Assembly (NCBI GenBank): GCA_018335755.1
Contig: JAGXRK010000053.1
Span: 124,001-188,000 of the forward strand
Direction of reading: 5' to 3'
Length of the DNA: 64,000 nt
Source: Ignavibacterium sp.
Lineage (GTDB): Bacteria > Bacteroidota > Ignavibacteria > Ignavibacteriales > Ignavibacteriaceae
Part shown: piece after piece, positions 1 through 7,915 of the stretch
Layout: each line of letters begins with the position of its first letter
How positions within the stretch are numbered: the stretch's first letter is position 1
Program-made: the position numbers and the translations under genes
Notes under the pieces: generated by a model
Databases searched by the model: none
What the model was told of the DNA's origin: nothing
The model's input: only the letters and a program-made list of their open reading frames with translations

Positions 1-631
1 CTTTTTTTATTTCTTCATTTACTTCCGGTATACTTCCGAGTCCGTCAATAGCAATTGCCTTACCGTTCTTTTCATAATACCCGAGCACCGGTTTTGTTTC
101 AGTATTGTAAATTTTAATTCTATGACGTATAACTTCTTCCGTGTCATCATTTCTTTGGTAAAAACTATTTAAAGCATTACATTTTGGACAGTTACTTAAT
201 CCTTCAATTTCTTTTATATTAAATATGGTTCCGCATTCCTTACAGGCTCTTCTGTTGCTCAGTCTGCTCACAATTTCTTCTTCATCTGCAGTTAAATGAA
301 TAAGGATAACATCGTTAATACCAAGTTCAGAAAATAACTTATCAAGAGCCATTGCCTGAACAGTTGTTCTTGGAAAGCCGTCAAGAATAAAACCATTGTG
401 ACATGGATCTGAATTAAGTGTTTCTTTAATTAAACCTATCATCAACTCATCAGGAACCAGTTCACCTCTTTCCATTATCTGACCAGCTTTAAGCCCTAAT
501 TCAGTTTTTTCACGGACTGCTTTTCTTAAAATATCACCTGTTGAAATATGAGGTATGTCGTATTCAGAAGAAAGAATTTTTGCCTGTGTACCTTTTCCCA
601 CTCCGGGAGAACCGAAAAGTATTATTCGCAT
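1..631 (-). CDS. adk: Adenylate kinase, 3' end cut by the window edge
   Basis: This enzyme interconverts ATP + AMP and 2 ADP in the cytoplasm. Reading from the ATG at 631, 210 codons are visible with no stop, so only a short C-terminal piece is missing. The nucleotide-binding P-loop GSPGVGKGTQ is at residues 7-16. The AMP-binding region follows (TGDILR near 31-36, DGFPRT at 84-89). The LID domain has four cysteines at 130, 133, 148 and 151, the zinc-binding arrangement of long-form adenylate kinases from Gram-positive and many FCB bacteria. It is divergent from nothing upstream: tadA lies 74 bases away on the same strand. Identification is secure; the natural end lies outside the window. Confidence 0.96.
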   Translation of the reverse strand, partial: MRIILFGSPGVGKGTQAKILSSEYDIPHISTGDILRKAVREKTELGLKAGQIMERGELVPDELMIGLIKETLNSDPCHNGFILDGFPRTTVQAMALDKLFSELGINDVILIHLTADEEEIVSRLSNRRACKECGTIFNIKEIEGLSNCPKCNALNSFYQRNDDTEEVIRHRIKIYNTETKPVLGYYEKNGKAIAIDGLGSIPEVNEEIKK

Positions 632-705
632 TAATTTCTCAAATGTTTAGTGTCAAGTTAGACTTATTAAGATTTTTAGTCAAGAATTTTATTCTGTTGA
701 TGTTA

Positions 706-1179
706 TTAATCAGCATTTTTTTTTCTGACAGTTTTGAAGAATGACTCCAGTAAAGAACGGCTTTCCTCAGCATAAATTCCAGCAAACACCTTAATTGTGT
801 GGTTAAGCTTGTTTTCTTCAGCAATATTATAAACACTTCCGCAAGCTCCTGATTTTGAATCATGCAAAGCGAAGTACAATTCACTGATTCTTGAAGCAAT
901 TAAAGCTCCGGTGCACATTATACAGGGTTCCAATGTTACATAAATTGAGCAGCCCTCCAACCTCCAATTATTAAGATGATTTGCTGCCGAGGTTATCGCT
1001 ATCATTTCAGAGTGTGCAGTTGGATCTTTCAGCAGCTCAATTTGATTATATCCGCGAGCTACTATCCTGTTGTTATGAACTATAACTGAACCCACAGGTA
1101 CTTCACCATTTTCATAAGCTTTTTCTGCTTCCTGCAATGCAGCAAACATAAAGCGGTATTTATCCTCTGAAAAAAGCAA
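706..1179 (-). CDS. tadA: tRNA adenosine(34) deaminase TadA
   Basis: TadA converts A34 of tRNA-Arg(ACG) to inosine. The zinc-dependent cytidine/deoxycytidylate deaminase fold is recognisable from the HSE motif (H56, E58 as proton shuttle) and the PCIMC motif (P85, C86, C89 as zinc ligands). Its 157 residues are normal for the family. The longest frame starts with TTG at 1179; an internal ATG eleven codons in (1149) is possible, but residues before it (EDKYRFM) resemble the usual family N-terminus, so I keep the TTG. Its substrate, a tRNA-Arg with ACG anticodon, is encoded at 32738-32811, and a tRNA-Arg(UCG) lies just upstream at 1318-1391. It is in line with adk on the same strand. Confidence 0.93.
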   Translation of the reverse strand: MLFSEDKYRFMFAALQEAEKAYENGEVPVGSVIVHNNRIVARGYNQIELLKDPTAHSEMIAITSAANHLNNWRLEGCSIYVTLEPCIMCTGALIASRISELYFALHDSKSGACGSVYNIAEENKLNHTIKVFAGIYAEESRSLLESFFKTVRKKNAD

Positions 1180-1317
1180 ATTTATATAATTATGAAACAG
1201 TAAAGACTAGAATTAATTTTTAAGATGATTAATATTTGTGATCTATGAATGTAACTTAATCAGATTGATTAGCCTGGCTTAAACACCAGTGAAAATCAAA
1301 AACTCCAACCTTAATAG

Positions 1318-1391
1318 TACGCCCGGAAGGATTCGAACCCTCAACCCTCAGAGCCGAAATCTGATGCTCTATCCAATTGAGCCACGGGCGC
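1318..1391 (-). tRNA. tRNA-Arg (anticodon UCG)
   Basis: The reverse complement folds as a 74-nt cloverleaf. The acceptor GCGCCCG pairs with CGGGCGU (first pair G-U), the D-stem is GCUC/GAGC, the anticodon stem UCAGA/UCUGA closes a seven-base loop UUUCGGC with anticodon UCG (codon CGA), and the T-loop is UUCGAAU. The discriminator base is A and CCA is not encoded. The window also has tRNA-Arg(ACG), so CGA can be read either by this tRNA or by the inosine form of that one. Confidence 0.93.
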
Positions 1392-1654
1392 ATAAAATTC
1401 ACTAACATTCTATTTTTATAAATCGAGTCGAAATATAATATTTTTTTACTGTTTTTTGATATGCTTCTTATCTTCAATTTACGCGTATTTTTAATTGTAA
1501 ATATTACCTAAACAGGTAAAGTTTAGTGTACCGAAATGATATAAAAATTTAATATTTATTGAATTATTTATTTAGAAAATGGCGTAATAATTGTATCAAT
1601 TCTTTATTTGAAACACCAATGTAATCCAGAAAACCTAATCATCGAGGATACAAA

Positions 1655-2227
1655 TTGCTTAAAGATCACATAATATCAGATCAGGAACTGTTAATGAAAA
1701 TCGGTAAAAACGATTTAACAGCATTCGAATTATTTTACAAACGCTATTCATCACTTGTTTACACTGTGTCGTTAAAAATACTGGGCAATAAAGAATCAGC
1801 GGAAAGAAATTTAGCAGAGATTTTTTTAATAGTTTGGAAATGGGCGGAGGACTTTGATTTTGTTGTACAAAATGTTTTTACCTGGATGGTTTTACTAACA
1901 AGAAACAAAGCAATCGATTCTTTAAGGAGATTCAAGGGCAATGGTACTCTACCAATATACAATGATGAACATGAAATCAAGTACATATTGCCAAAACTTT
2001 CTATTGAGATTGAATCTCTTGAAAGAGAATATATATTGAAGCTTTCTGAAAATATTAAAAATATAATTGATTCCCTGAATGATGAACAAAAGGATTTATT
2101 TTTTATGGTTTACTATGAGGGACTAGATGAAAAAGCAATAGCTGAAAAGCTTAAAATACCGGTTGCAGCACTAAAACTTCAGATACAATACATAATTGAA
2201 ATATTGATGCAGAAAATAATAAGATAA
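1655..2227 (+). CDS. ECF-type RNA polymerase sigma factor
   Basis: This 190-residue protein has the two-domain layout of group 4 (extracytoplasmic function) sigma factors. A sigma-2 region at about residues 20-95 (FELFYKRYSSLVYTV... onward) would bind core polymerase and the -10 element. A sigma-4 helix-turn-helix at about 130-185 contains LNDEQKDLFFMVYYEGLDEK and then AIAEKL. The sequence diverges from well-known ECF members, so I do not assign a subgroup. The start is TTG at 1655; no better ATG keeps region 2 intact and the SD is weak. The stop TAA overlaps the ATG of the next gene by one base (TAATG), which implies translational coupling. That partner has an anti-sigma-like N-terminus and a TonB domain, so the pair is probably a sigma/anti-sigma module. 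Confidence 0.86.
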   Translation: MLKDHIISDQELLMKIGKNDLTAFELFYKRYSSLVYTVSLKILGNKESAERNLAEIFLIVWKWAEDFDFVVQNVFTWMVLLTRNKAIDSLRRFKGNGTLPIYNDEHEIKYILPKLSIEIESLEREYILKLSENIKNIIDSLNDEQKDLFFMVYYEGLDEKAIAEKLKIPVAALKLQIQYIIEILMQKIIR

Positions 2228-4521
2228 TGGTGGATGTTATGGAAAAGAAAATTGCAACAGAATTAATAAAACTTGAACTGCTTAACAATAATAACAAGCA
2301 GGATGAAGAAGCTCTGGATTACTTTAAGAAAAACATGGATGACTTTCCCTGGAAAGATTATGGAGATTATCAGAATCTGATTGCTGTTTTAGCAGTATCA
2401 GAAAAACTGGTAATTCCATCAGAGTCTTTATTAAACAGAGTTTTAACTGATGCACAAAAAATTAAAAAAGCTGCTATTGTTAAAGAAACTCATATTACTG
2501 CTGAAAAAGATTCACTAAAGCTAAATATTTATGCAAATGTAGAATCTAAAGCTGTTAGCGGTAATGTAAAACCAACTAATGGAAGTTATCAAACAGCTTT
2601 TAAATCTCAAACTCATATATCAGATCTAAAAAAGATTGCTAAACAGGATGCTGTTCTGGAAGAAAAAAAAGAAGTTATTTTAAACAAACAAAATATTTCA
2701 GACACAAAACAGCCGCCGCAGTTAAATAGGGTTAGTCAAACTGAAATTAATAAAACTATAAAGCCATTAGATCATAGGACTATTTTTCCCGATACAAAAC
2801 CGGAAATCAAACCTTCAATCTCTTATGAATTAAAGAAGCAGGATACTGTAAATAAACAAAATAATACTGAACCTAAACCTTTTGAGGTTAAAAAGGAATC
2901 ACCGCCGGTTAATGGAAGAATTTTAAAACCGTTAGATCATAAAACGGTTTTTGCTGATAAAAAGCCTGATTTAAAGCCTTTACAAACTGAAAGCATAACT
3001 AAGGATAAAATAGTCAATAAAAATGTATTTGGTGATAAAACTCTTCCCGAAATAAAACCTGAAATTTCAAAAACTATTCCGCCTCTGGAAAACAAATTTA
3101 CAGTACCTGAAAAAAAACCAGATTTAAAACCGGCTTTTCAGAACGACACTGCAAAAGAACTTGAATCCAAAAATGATGATAAAATTCTAAAAGATACCTC
3201 CCGGTCTATCAAAGAAATAAAACCTGGCAACGGAAAAGCTAATGCGGCAGATAAAGTTGAAATTGCAAAACCAGTTGTTAATAAAACATCTGATAAAGTT
3301 AATAGTGATTCGTTCACACCTGTTAAATCTGTAAGTATAAATATCGAAGAAGAACTAAAGAAAATTGAACAGGAGGTTTTAAAAGATATTGAGAGCATCA
3401 AAGTGCAATATTCAGGGGATGTTCAAAATAAAACTGAACAGAATTTGCAAAATAAAAAAGAAAAAATAACACTTAAAGATCCGGACTTTGAAAATGTAAG
3501 AACTGTATTAAAAGAACACTCAAAAATCACTACAAAGGAAAGAAAACCGCTTCGTGAACCTTCACCTAGTATGCAAAGCCAGTTTAAGCGCGCAAACTGG
3601 GAGGAAAGCAATAAACCTGATAAAGTAACTCTTCCTGTTGATGTTAAAGAAGAAAACCAATCTGAGGAAGTATTAGTCCATAATAAAAATGAAATTTCTG
3701 AAAAATCAAGTGAATCTAGTGAATCGACCGGTTCTATCAGTTCGTTCCACGAAAAGACTTATCCTCACAGAAGAGAAAAACGAGGACTGGTACTTGTAAT
3801 CGGTGTCTTAATAATTGCTATACCATCATTACTCTTTTTTATTTTTTCAGACAGCAATGAATCAGATAAAAATGTAAATGTAGCATCCACCCAACTACCG
3901 GCAGTAAGCATTAACATTGAATCGAAACAGGATGAAGAGTTTGTTTCAGAATCATTCACTGAAGAGACTCAGACTGAGGAAACGCCTCAATTAGAAATAA
4001 CTCAAATGACTGATGTTAAGAAAGAAAGTAAGAAAGAAACAAAAACTGAAACTAAAATAACAATACCTCCACTGCCTGAGAGTCCACAAATTATTGAAAC
4101 TGCCGAACTTAATGATTTAGATGGAAACGAAACAAATGAAGACAAAACTACTTCTCAAGGTGCTATTAGAGATATTCCCATAATTCCAATAGCTCAGATG
4201 AAAAAACCTGAAGAAGAAAATTCATATTTTGTTGCAGTTGAAGAAATGCCTGAACCAATAGGCGGAATAGCTGAAATACAAAAGAAGGTTGTTTATCCTG
4301 CTATTGCTTCGGCTGCCGCGGTTGAGGGTCGGGTAGTCATAAATGCTTATGTAGATATATACGGCAATGTAACAAAAACAGAAGTGGTTAAAGGTATTGG
4401 ATATGGTTGTGATGAGGCTGCTGTAGATGCTATTAAAAGTACAAAATTCAAACCTGGTAAGCAACGAGGTAAAGCAGTAAACGTTCGAATTACTATCCCT
4501 GTTCTATTTAAAAGAATGTAA
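2227..4521 (+). CDS. Membrane protein with anti-sigma-like N-terminus and TonB C-terminal domain
   Basis: This 764-residue protein has one predicted membrane helix at about 521-540, preceded by a basic stretch (HRREKRG), which puts the N-terminus in the cytoplasm. Residues 1-80 are helical and contain a segment (YQNLIAVLAVSEKL then IPSESLLNRVL) resembling the hinge of anti-sigma domains that lack the zinc motif. Residues 85-510 are a Lys/Pro/Glu-rich, low-complexity linker with three degenerate repeats. After the helix come about 125 acidic residues and a TonB_C domain at about 668-764 (VEGRVVINAYVDIYGNV, then KFKPGK and an RITIPVLF end). Classical TonB has its long Pro/Lys linker in the periplasm; here the long linker precedes the membrane helix. 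The one-base overlap with the sigma gene supports an anti-sigma role, which is inference. It could instead be an ordinary TonB energiser with an odd N-terminus. Confidence 0.8.
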   Translation: MVDVMEKKIATELIKLELLNNNNKQDEEALDYFKKNMDDFPWKDYGDYQNLIAVLAVSEKLVIPSESLLNRVLTDAQKIKKAAIVKETHITAEKDSLKLNIYANVESKAVSGNVKPTNGSYQTAFKSQTHISDLKKIAKQDAVLEEKKEVILNKQNISDTKQPPQLNRVSQTEINKTIKPLDHRTIFPDTKPEIKPSISYELKKQDTVNKQNNTEPKPFEVKKESPPVNGRILKPLDHKTVFADKKPDLKPLQTESITKDKIVNKNVFGDKTLPEIKPEISKTIPPLENKFTVPEKKPDLKPAFQNDTAKELESKNDDKILKDTSRSIKEIKPGNGKANAADKVEIAKPVVNKTSDKVNSDSFTPVKSVSINIEEELKKIEQEVLKDIESIKVQYSGDVQNKTEQNLQNKKEKITLKDPDFENVRTVLKEHSKITTKERKPLREPSPSMQSQFKRANWEESNKPDKVTLPVDVKEENQSEEVLVHNKNEISEKSSESSESTGSISSFHEKTYPHRREKRGLVLVIGVLIIAIPSLLFFIFSDSNESDKNVNVASTQLPAVSINIESKQDEEFVSESFTEETQTEETPQLEITQMTDVKKESKKETKTETKITIPPLPESPQIIETAELNDLDGNETNEDKTTSQGAIRDIPIIPIAQMKKPEEENSYFVAVEEMPEPIGGIAEIQKKVVYPAIASAAAVEGRVVINAYVDIYGNVTKTEVVKGIGYGCDEAAVDAIKSTKFKPGKQRGKAVNVRITIPVLFKRM
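2758..3138 (+). repeat. Three degenerate ~53-residue repeats inside the TonB-protein linker
   Basis: Translated, the pattern (I/L/I)-x-P-L-(D/E)-x(3)-T/F-...-K-K/T-P-(E/D)-(I/L)-K-P starts at residues 178, 233 and 284 (bases 2758, 2923 and 3076). The spacing is 55 and 51 residues. The cores read KPLDHRTIFPDTKPEIKP, KPLDHKTVFADKKPDLKP and PPLENKFTVPEKKPDLKP. They lie in the predicted cytoplasmic linker. Their regularity suggests duplication of a short binding or spacer unit. Confidence 0.7.
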
Positions 4522-4762
4522 GATTTCTTTTAATTAAAACGTATGGTTTTTCGGTCGTTACAATTATAATAGTTATTTCAAACTTTTATCTCGATTTAAT
4601 GATATATCATTTTTTATTATACATCTGCCGGTTACGTAGCAAGTGATATCAGAAACCTATCTTTAATTATGTAACTACCTCTATCCGATTACTTGATTGA
4701 CAAGGATAAATAAGTAATATTCCCGCCTGAATTATTTCATATTATTAAAAAATGGATCTTTA

Positions 4763-6781
4763 ATGAAAGAATTGCGCGATAGAATAAATCAACTTGATGA
4801 ATCATTACTCAAATTGCTTTCTGAGCGTCGTACTCTTAGTATGGATATTATCAGGGAAAAAGAAAAACACGAGTATAATATCAGAGATAAGGAAAGAGAA
4901 AAGGACATACTTTCGCGAATTGTTGAAACAGGAAAAAAGCTGGGTCTCGACACTCATTATATCTCTAAAATATTTCAGGATATTATAGATGATTCAATTA
5001 ATCTGCAGAATGAATTTGTTATCAGAAAGAGTAATAAAATTGAATCCGGAGCAGTTAAAATAGCAATCCAAGGTATCGAAGGTTCATTTAGTCATCTCGC
5101 AGCCAAAAAGTTCTTTGGTCATATTTCAAACGAACTTGTATTCAATAGTTTTAGTGATTTTGAATCAGTTATCGAATCCGTGGAGAATGATGAATCCGAC
5201 TATGCAATCCTGCCTATTGAAAATACTACCTCCGGAAGCATAAATGAAGTTTATGATGGTCTTTTAAGCAGCAATCTGTCAATTGTTGGAGAGGAACTAT
5301 TCCAGGTTAAGCATTGTCTGCTTGGCTTAGAGGAAATTCCTTTAAACAATATTCAGAAAATTTTTACTCACTATCAGGCAGCGAGACAGTGCAGTAAGTT
5401 TTTATATTCTTTAAATAAAACCCAGGTAGAATTTCTTGACGATACTGCAAAATCAATTATTAAAATTATAGAATTAAGAAAACCTGAATATGCAGCCATA
5501 GCAAGCAAAGAAGCTGCTGCACTGCTTGGTGTTAAAGTTCTTCGCGAGGAAATCGCTAATCAGGCAGGTAATTACACACGGTTTCTGGTTTGCTCAAAAA
5601 GTCAGATAGTTGTGGATAAACGAATTCCTGCAAAAACATCCCTTGTTTTAGCTACTGCTCATAAAGCAGGTTCGTTGGTTGAAGCACTTTCAGTGTTCAA
5701 AGAATATGGAATAAATATGACAAAGCTTCAATCCCGCCCTATCATTGGAAATCCCTGGGAGGAAAAATTTTATCTGGATTTTGAAGGTAATTTATCCGAT
5801 CTGAATGTTCAGAAGCTAATCGATGAACTAGGTAAACACACTCGATATCTTAAAATACTTGGATGTTATCAAAGTAAGGAAATTGAAAAATCCAAACCGG
5901 TCAAAATCATTAATGAAAAAGAATCAATTGAACCGGAAATTAATATTGAGAATAAATCAGAAGAACGTATTGAGGTTAAAAATAATATTTCATATAAACT
6001 TGCCAGCCGTTTATATAAGAAAGATGATACAATTATTAAAGTGAGGGATGTTAGTATCGGCGGAGGCAACTTTGTTATTATTGCCGGACCCTGTTCAGTA
6101 GAATCTTACGATCAGATAATAAGCTGCGCAAAAGAAGTAAAAAATAATTTTGCTCACATACTTCGTGGCGGATGTTTTAAACCAAGGACATCGCCTTACG
6201 CATTTCAGGGCTTAGGTTATGAAGCACTGGATTTTCTTAAAGATGCAGGTGAACAATACGATCTGCCAATTATAACAGAAGTGATGTCTGTTGATCAAAT
6301 TGAAAAAGTAGCTGAGAAATCGGATATGCTTCAAATAGGTGCACGAAATATGCAAAACTTTTCACTTCTAAGTGAAGTTGGCAAAACAATGCGTCCAGTT
6401 TTATTGAAGCGAGGTATGATGGCTTCAATAGATGAACTTTTGAACGCAGCCGAATATATTCTTGCAAGAGGGAACAGACAGGTTATTTTATGCGAACGTG
6501 GAATAAGAACTTTTGAAACTGCAACAAGAAACACACTTGATTTGAGCGCTATTCCTGTAATTAAAGAACTTTCCCACCTTCCGGTAGTGGTTGATCCATC
6601 ACACGCAGTTGGTCAACGTGACAAAATTCTTCCTTTAGCCAAAGCTGCTAAAGCAGTAGGCGCTGATGGAATTATGATTGAGATTCATCCTGATCCTGAT
6701 AAAGCTTTGAGCGATGGTTTGCAGTCTCTTCGTTTTGATCAGTTTAGAAAGCTTACCGAGGAGATGGATAAGATTAAATGA
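4763..6781 (+). CDS. Chorismate mutase / prephenate dehydratase / ACT / DAHP synthase fusion protein
   Basis: This single 672-residue cytoplasmic protein carries the first step of the shikimate pathway and two steps toward phenylalanine. Residues 1-85 are an AroQ-type chorismate mutase ([20 protein letters not shown]). Residues about 98-280 are prephenate dehydratase ([20 protein letters not shown] near 270 carrying the family TR motif). Residues about 290-370 are the Phe-binding ACT domain with a QSRP version of the ESRP motif near 322. After a charged linker, residues about 415-672 are a class I-beta (KDO8P synthase-like) DAHP synthase with AGPCSVES near 441, [22 protein letters not shown] and DPSHA. 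All active-site motifs I can check are present. Bacteroidota DAHPS-chorismate mutase and PheA (mutase-dehydratase) fusions are familiar; this order is effectively both joined. The ACT domain could place DAHP synthase under phenylalanine control (inference). tyrA follows with a coupled start at 6778. Confidence 0.93.
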   Translation: MKELRDRINQLDESLLKLLSERRTLSMDIIREKEKHEYNIRDKEREKDILSRIVETGKKLGLDTHYISKIFQDIIDDSINLQNEFVIRKSNKIESGAVKIAIQGIEGSFSHLAAKKFFGHISNELVFNSFSDFESVIESVENDESDYAILPIENTTSGSINEVYDGLLSSNLSIVGEELFQVKHCLLGLEEIPLNNIQKIFTHYQAARQCSKFLYSLNKTQVEFLDDTAKSIIKIIELRKPEYAAIASKEAAALLGVKVLREEIANQAGNYTRFLVCSKSQIVVDKRIPAKTSLVLATAHKAGSLVEALSVFKEYGINMTKLQSRPIIGNPWEEKFYLDFEGNLSDLNVQKLIDELGKHTRYLKILGCYQSKEIEKSKPVKIINEKESIEPEINIENKSEERIEVKNNISYKLASRLYKKDDTIIKVRDVSIGGGNFVIIAGPCSVESYDQIISCAKEVKNNFAHILRGGCFKPRTSPYAFQGLGYEALDFLKDAGEQYDLPIITEVMSVDQIEKVAEKSDMLQIGARNMQNFSLLSEVGKTMRPVLLKRGMMASIDELLNAAEYILARGNRQVILCERGIRTFETATRNTLDLSAIPVIKELSHLPVVVDPSHAVGQRDKILPLAKAAKAVGADGIMIEIHPDPDKALSDGLQSLRFDQFRKLTEEMDKIK

Positions 6782-6852
6782 AAGAGTTCCTGGAAACTAC
6801 TGACTCAAAAAATATAGCAATAATTGGTGGGATTAATCGGCGGTTCATTTGA
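6778..6852 (+). pseudogene. Out-of-frame N-terminal segment of tyrA (frameshift)
   Basis: The ATG at 6778 overlaps the stop of the fusion gene by four bases (ATGA), a standard coupled start. It encodes 24 residues ending in IAIIGG before running into TGA at 6850. IAIIGG is the first strand and first glycine of a TyrA nucleotide-binding fold. The remainder (GLIGGS) continues in the +1 frame from about base 6830. Two more G residues in the GGG run at 6829-6831 would restore a complete GxGxxG motif. The cause may be a real mutation, programmed frameshifting or a homopolymer base-calling error. Confidence 0.72.
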
Positions 6853-7882
6853 CAAAGCATTGAAGCAAGCTGATGAAAGTATTCATATTGGGGCTTATGA
6901 CAGAACTCACATAATTAAGCGAGCTCTTGCCGATGGTGTTATAGATACTATAATATTTTTAATAGAAGATGCTTTAAATTATGAAATTATAATAATTTGT
7001 CTTCAGATTGATGAAAGTATTTATATATTTAACTCACTTACATCAAAACTCAAACAAGGTCAGATAATCTCTGATTTTTGCAGTGTTAAAATAGTATTTT
7101 CTGAGCTATGGAATAAAAACAGAAAGGATGGTACATATATCGGTGTCCATCCAATGACAGGTAAAGAAAAAGGAGGTTATGCAAATTCTGATCCGCTTCT
7201 GTTTGAAAACTCTGTTTTCATTATCTGCGATGAGGATAAATCATCACATCAAAAAGAAATCAATACCTACTTCGAATTAGTTAAGTTGAGCGGAGCAAGG
7301 ATTACTTTTCTCAGTCCTGATATTCACGATATAATTACTGCTAACGTATCCCATATTCCACAGCTATTATCAGTTTTACTGGTTAATCAGGCAGATAAAC
7401 AAAGAGGTGATATATCATTTATTGATTTTGCAGGAGGCGGTTTTCGTGATATGACGCGAATTGCATCCAGTGATTTTTCAGTTTGGAAATCTATTTTAAG
7501 TAATAATTCTGATGAAATAATTAATTCACTGAGGGAATATTCAGCAAAATTAAATGGCCTGATCTTATTGCTGGAAAAAAATGATAATGATGCAATAAAG
7601 GAGTTATTTGAAAAAGCCAGAACAGCACGCGAAGAAATTCCTTTTAACAGCAAAGGTTATTTAGAGTGTTTATTTGATATAACTGTTTTTGTAAAAGATG
7701 AACCAGGTATGATAAGTAAAATATCAACAGTACTGTTCAAAGGGAATATAAATATCAAAGACATTGAACTACTAAAGATAAGAGAGGGCAAAGGCGGCAA
7801 CTTCAAATTTTACTTCGAACGTGAGTCCTCAGCCAAAAGGGCTAAATACCTTATTGAGCATGAGGGATTTACTACTTTATAA
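6824..7882 (+). CDS. tyrA: Prephenate dehydrogenase with C-terminal ACT domain (start probably at 6778 in another frame)
   Basis: TyrA oxidatively decarboxylates prephenate to 4-hydroxyphenylpyruvate for tyrosine. The open frame begins at a TTG (6824) and gives 352 residues. They include GLIGGS from the nucleotide-binding loop, GVHPMTGKEKGG with the family histidine, SHIPQLLS, and AGGGFRDMTRIASSD of the helical dimer domain. A C-terminal ACT domain at about 280-352 starts ITVFVKDEPGMISKIS. As written, this frame lacks the first beta strand and the first glycine of GxGxxG, which lie in the frame starting at 6778. I therefore think the gene is 6778-7882 with a frameshift near 6829-6831. The rest is uninterrupted and well conserved, which argues against long-standing decay. 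It forms an operon with the upstream fusion and converges on the radical SAM gene. Confidence 0.88.
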   Translation: MVGLIGGSFDKALKQADESIHIGAYDRTHIIKRALADGVIDTIIFLIEDALNYEIIIICLQIDESIYIFNSLTSKLKQGQIISDFCSVKIVFSELWNKNRKDGTYIGVHPMTGKEKGGYANSDPLLFENSVFIICDEDKSSHQKEINTYFELVKLSGARITFLSPDIHDIITANVSHIPQLLSVLLVNQADKQRGDISFIDFAGGGFRDMTRIASSDFSVWKSILSNNSDEIINSLREYSAKLNGLILLLEKNDNDAIKELFEKARTAREEIPFNSKGYLECLFDITVFVKDEPGMISKISTVLFKGNINIKDIELLKIREGKGGNFKFYFERESSAKRAKYLIEHEGFTTL

Positions 7883-7915
7883 TTCTTATTCTACTTGAAA
7901 TAGAATTCAATTATT

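Noticed and set aside
1256-1477. A 73-codon minus-strand frame across the tRNA-Arg region
   Set aside because: It runs straight through the tRNA gene and has no SD; the tRNA explains the sequence.
4222-4464. Minus-strand frames inside the TonB gene and several inside the kinases
   Set aside because: They are antisense frames of clearly coding sequence with no start signals.
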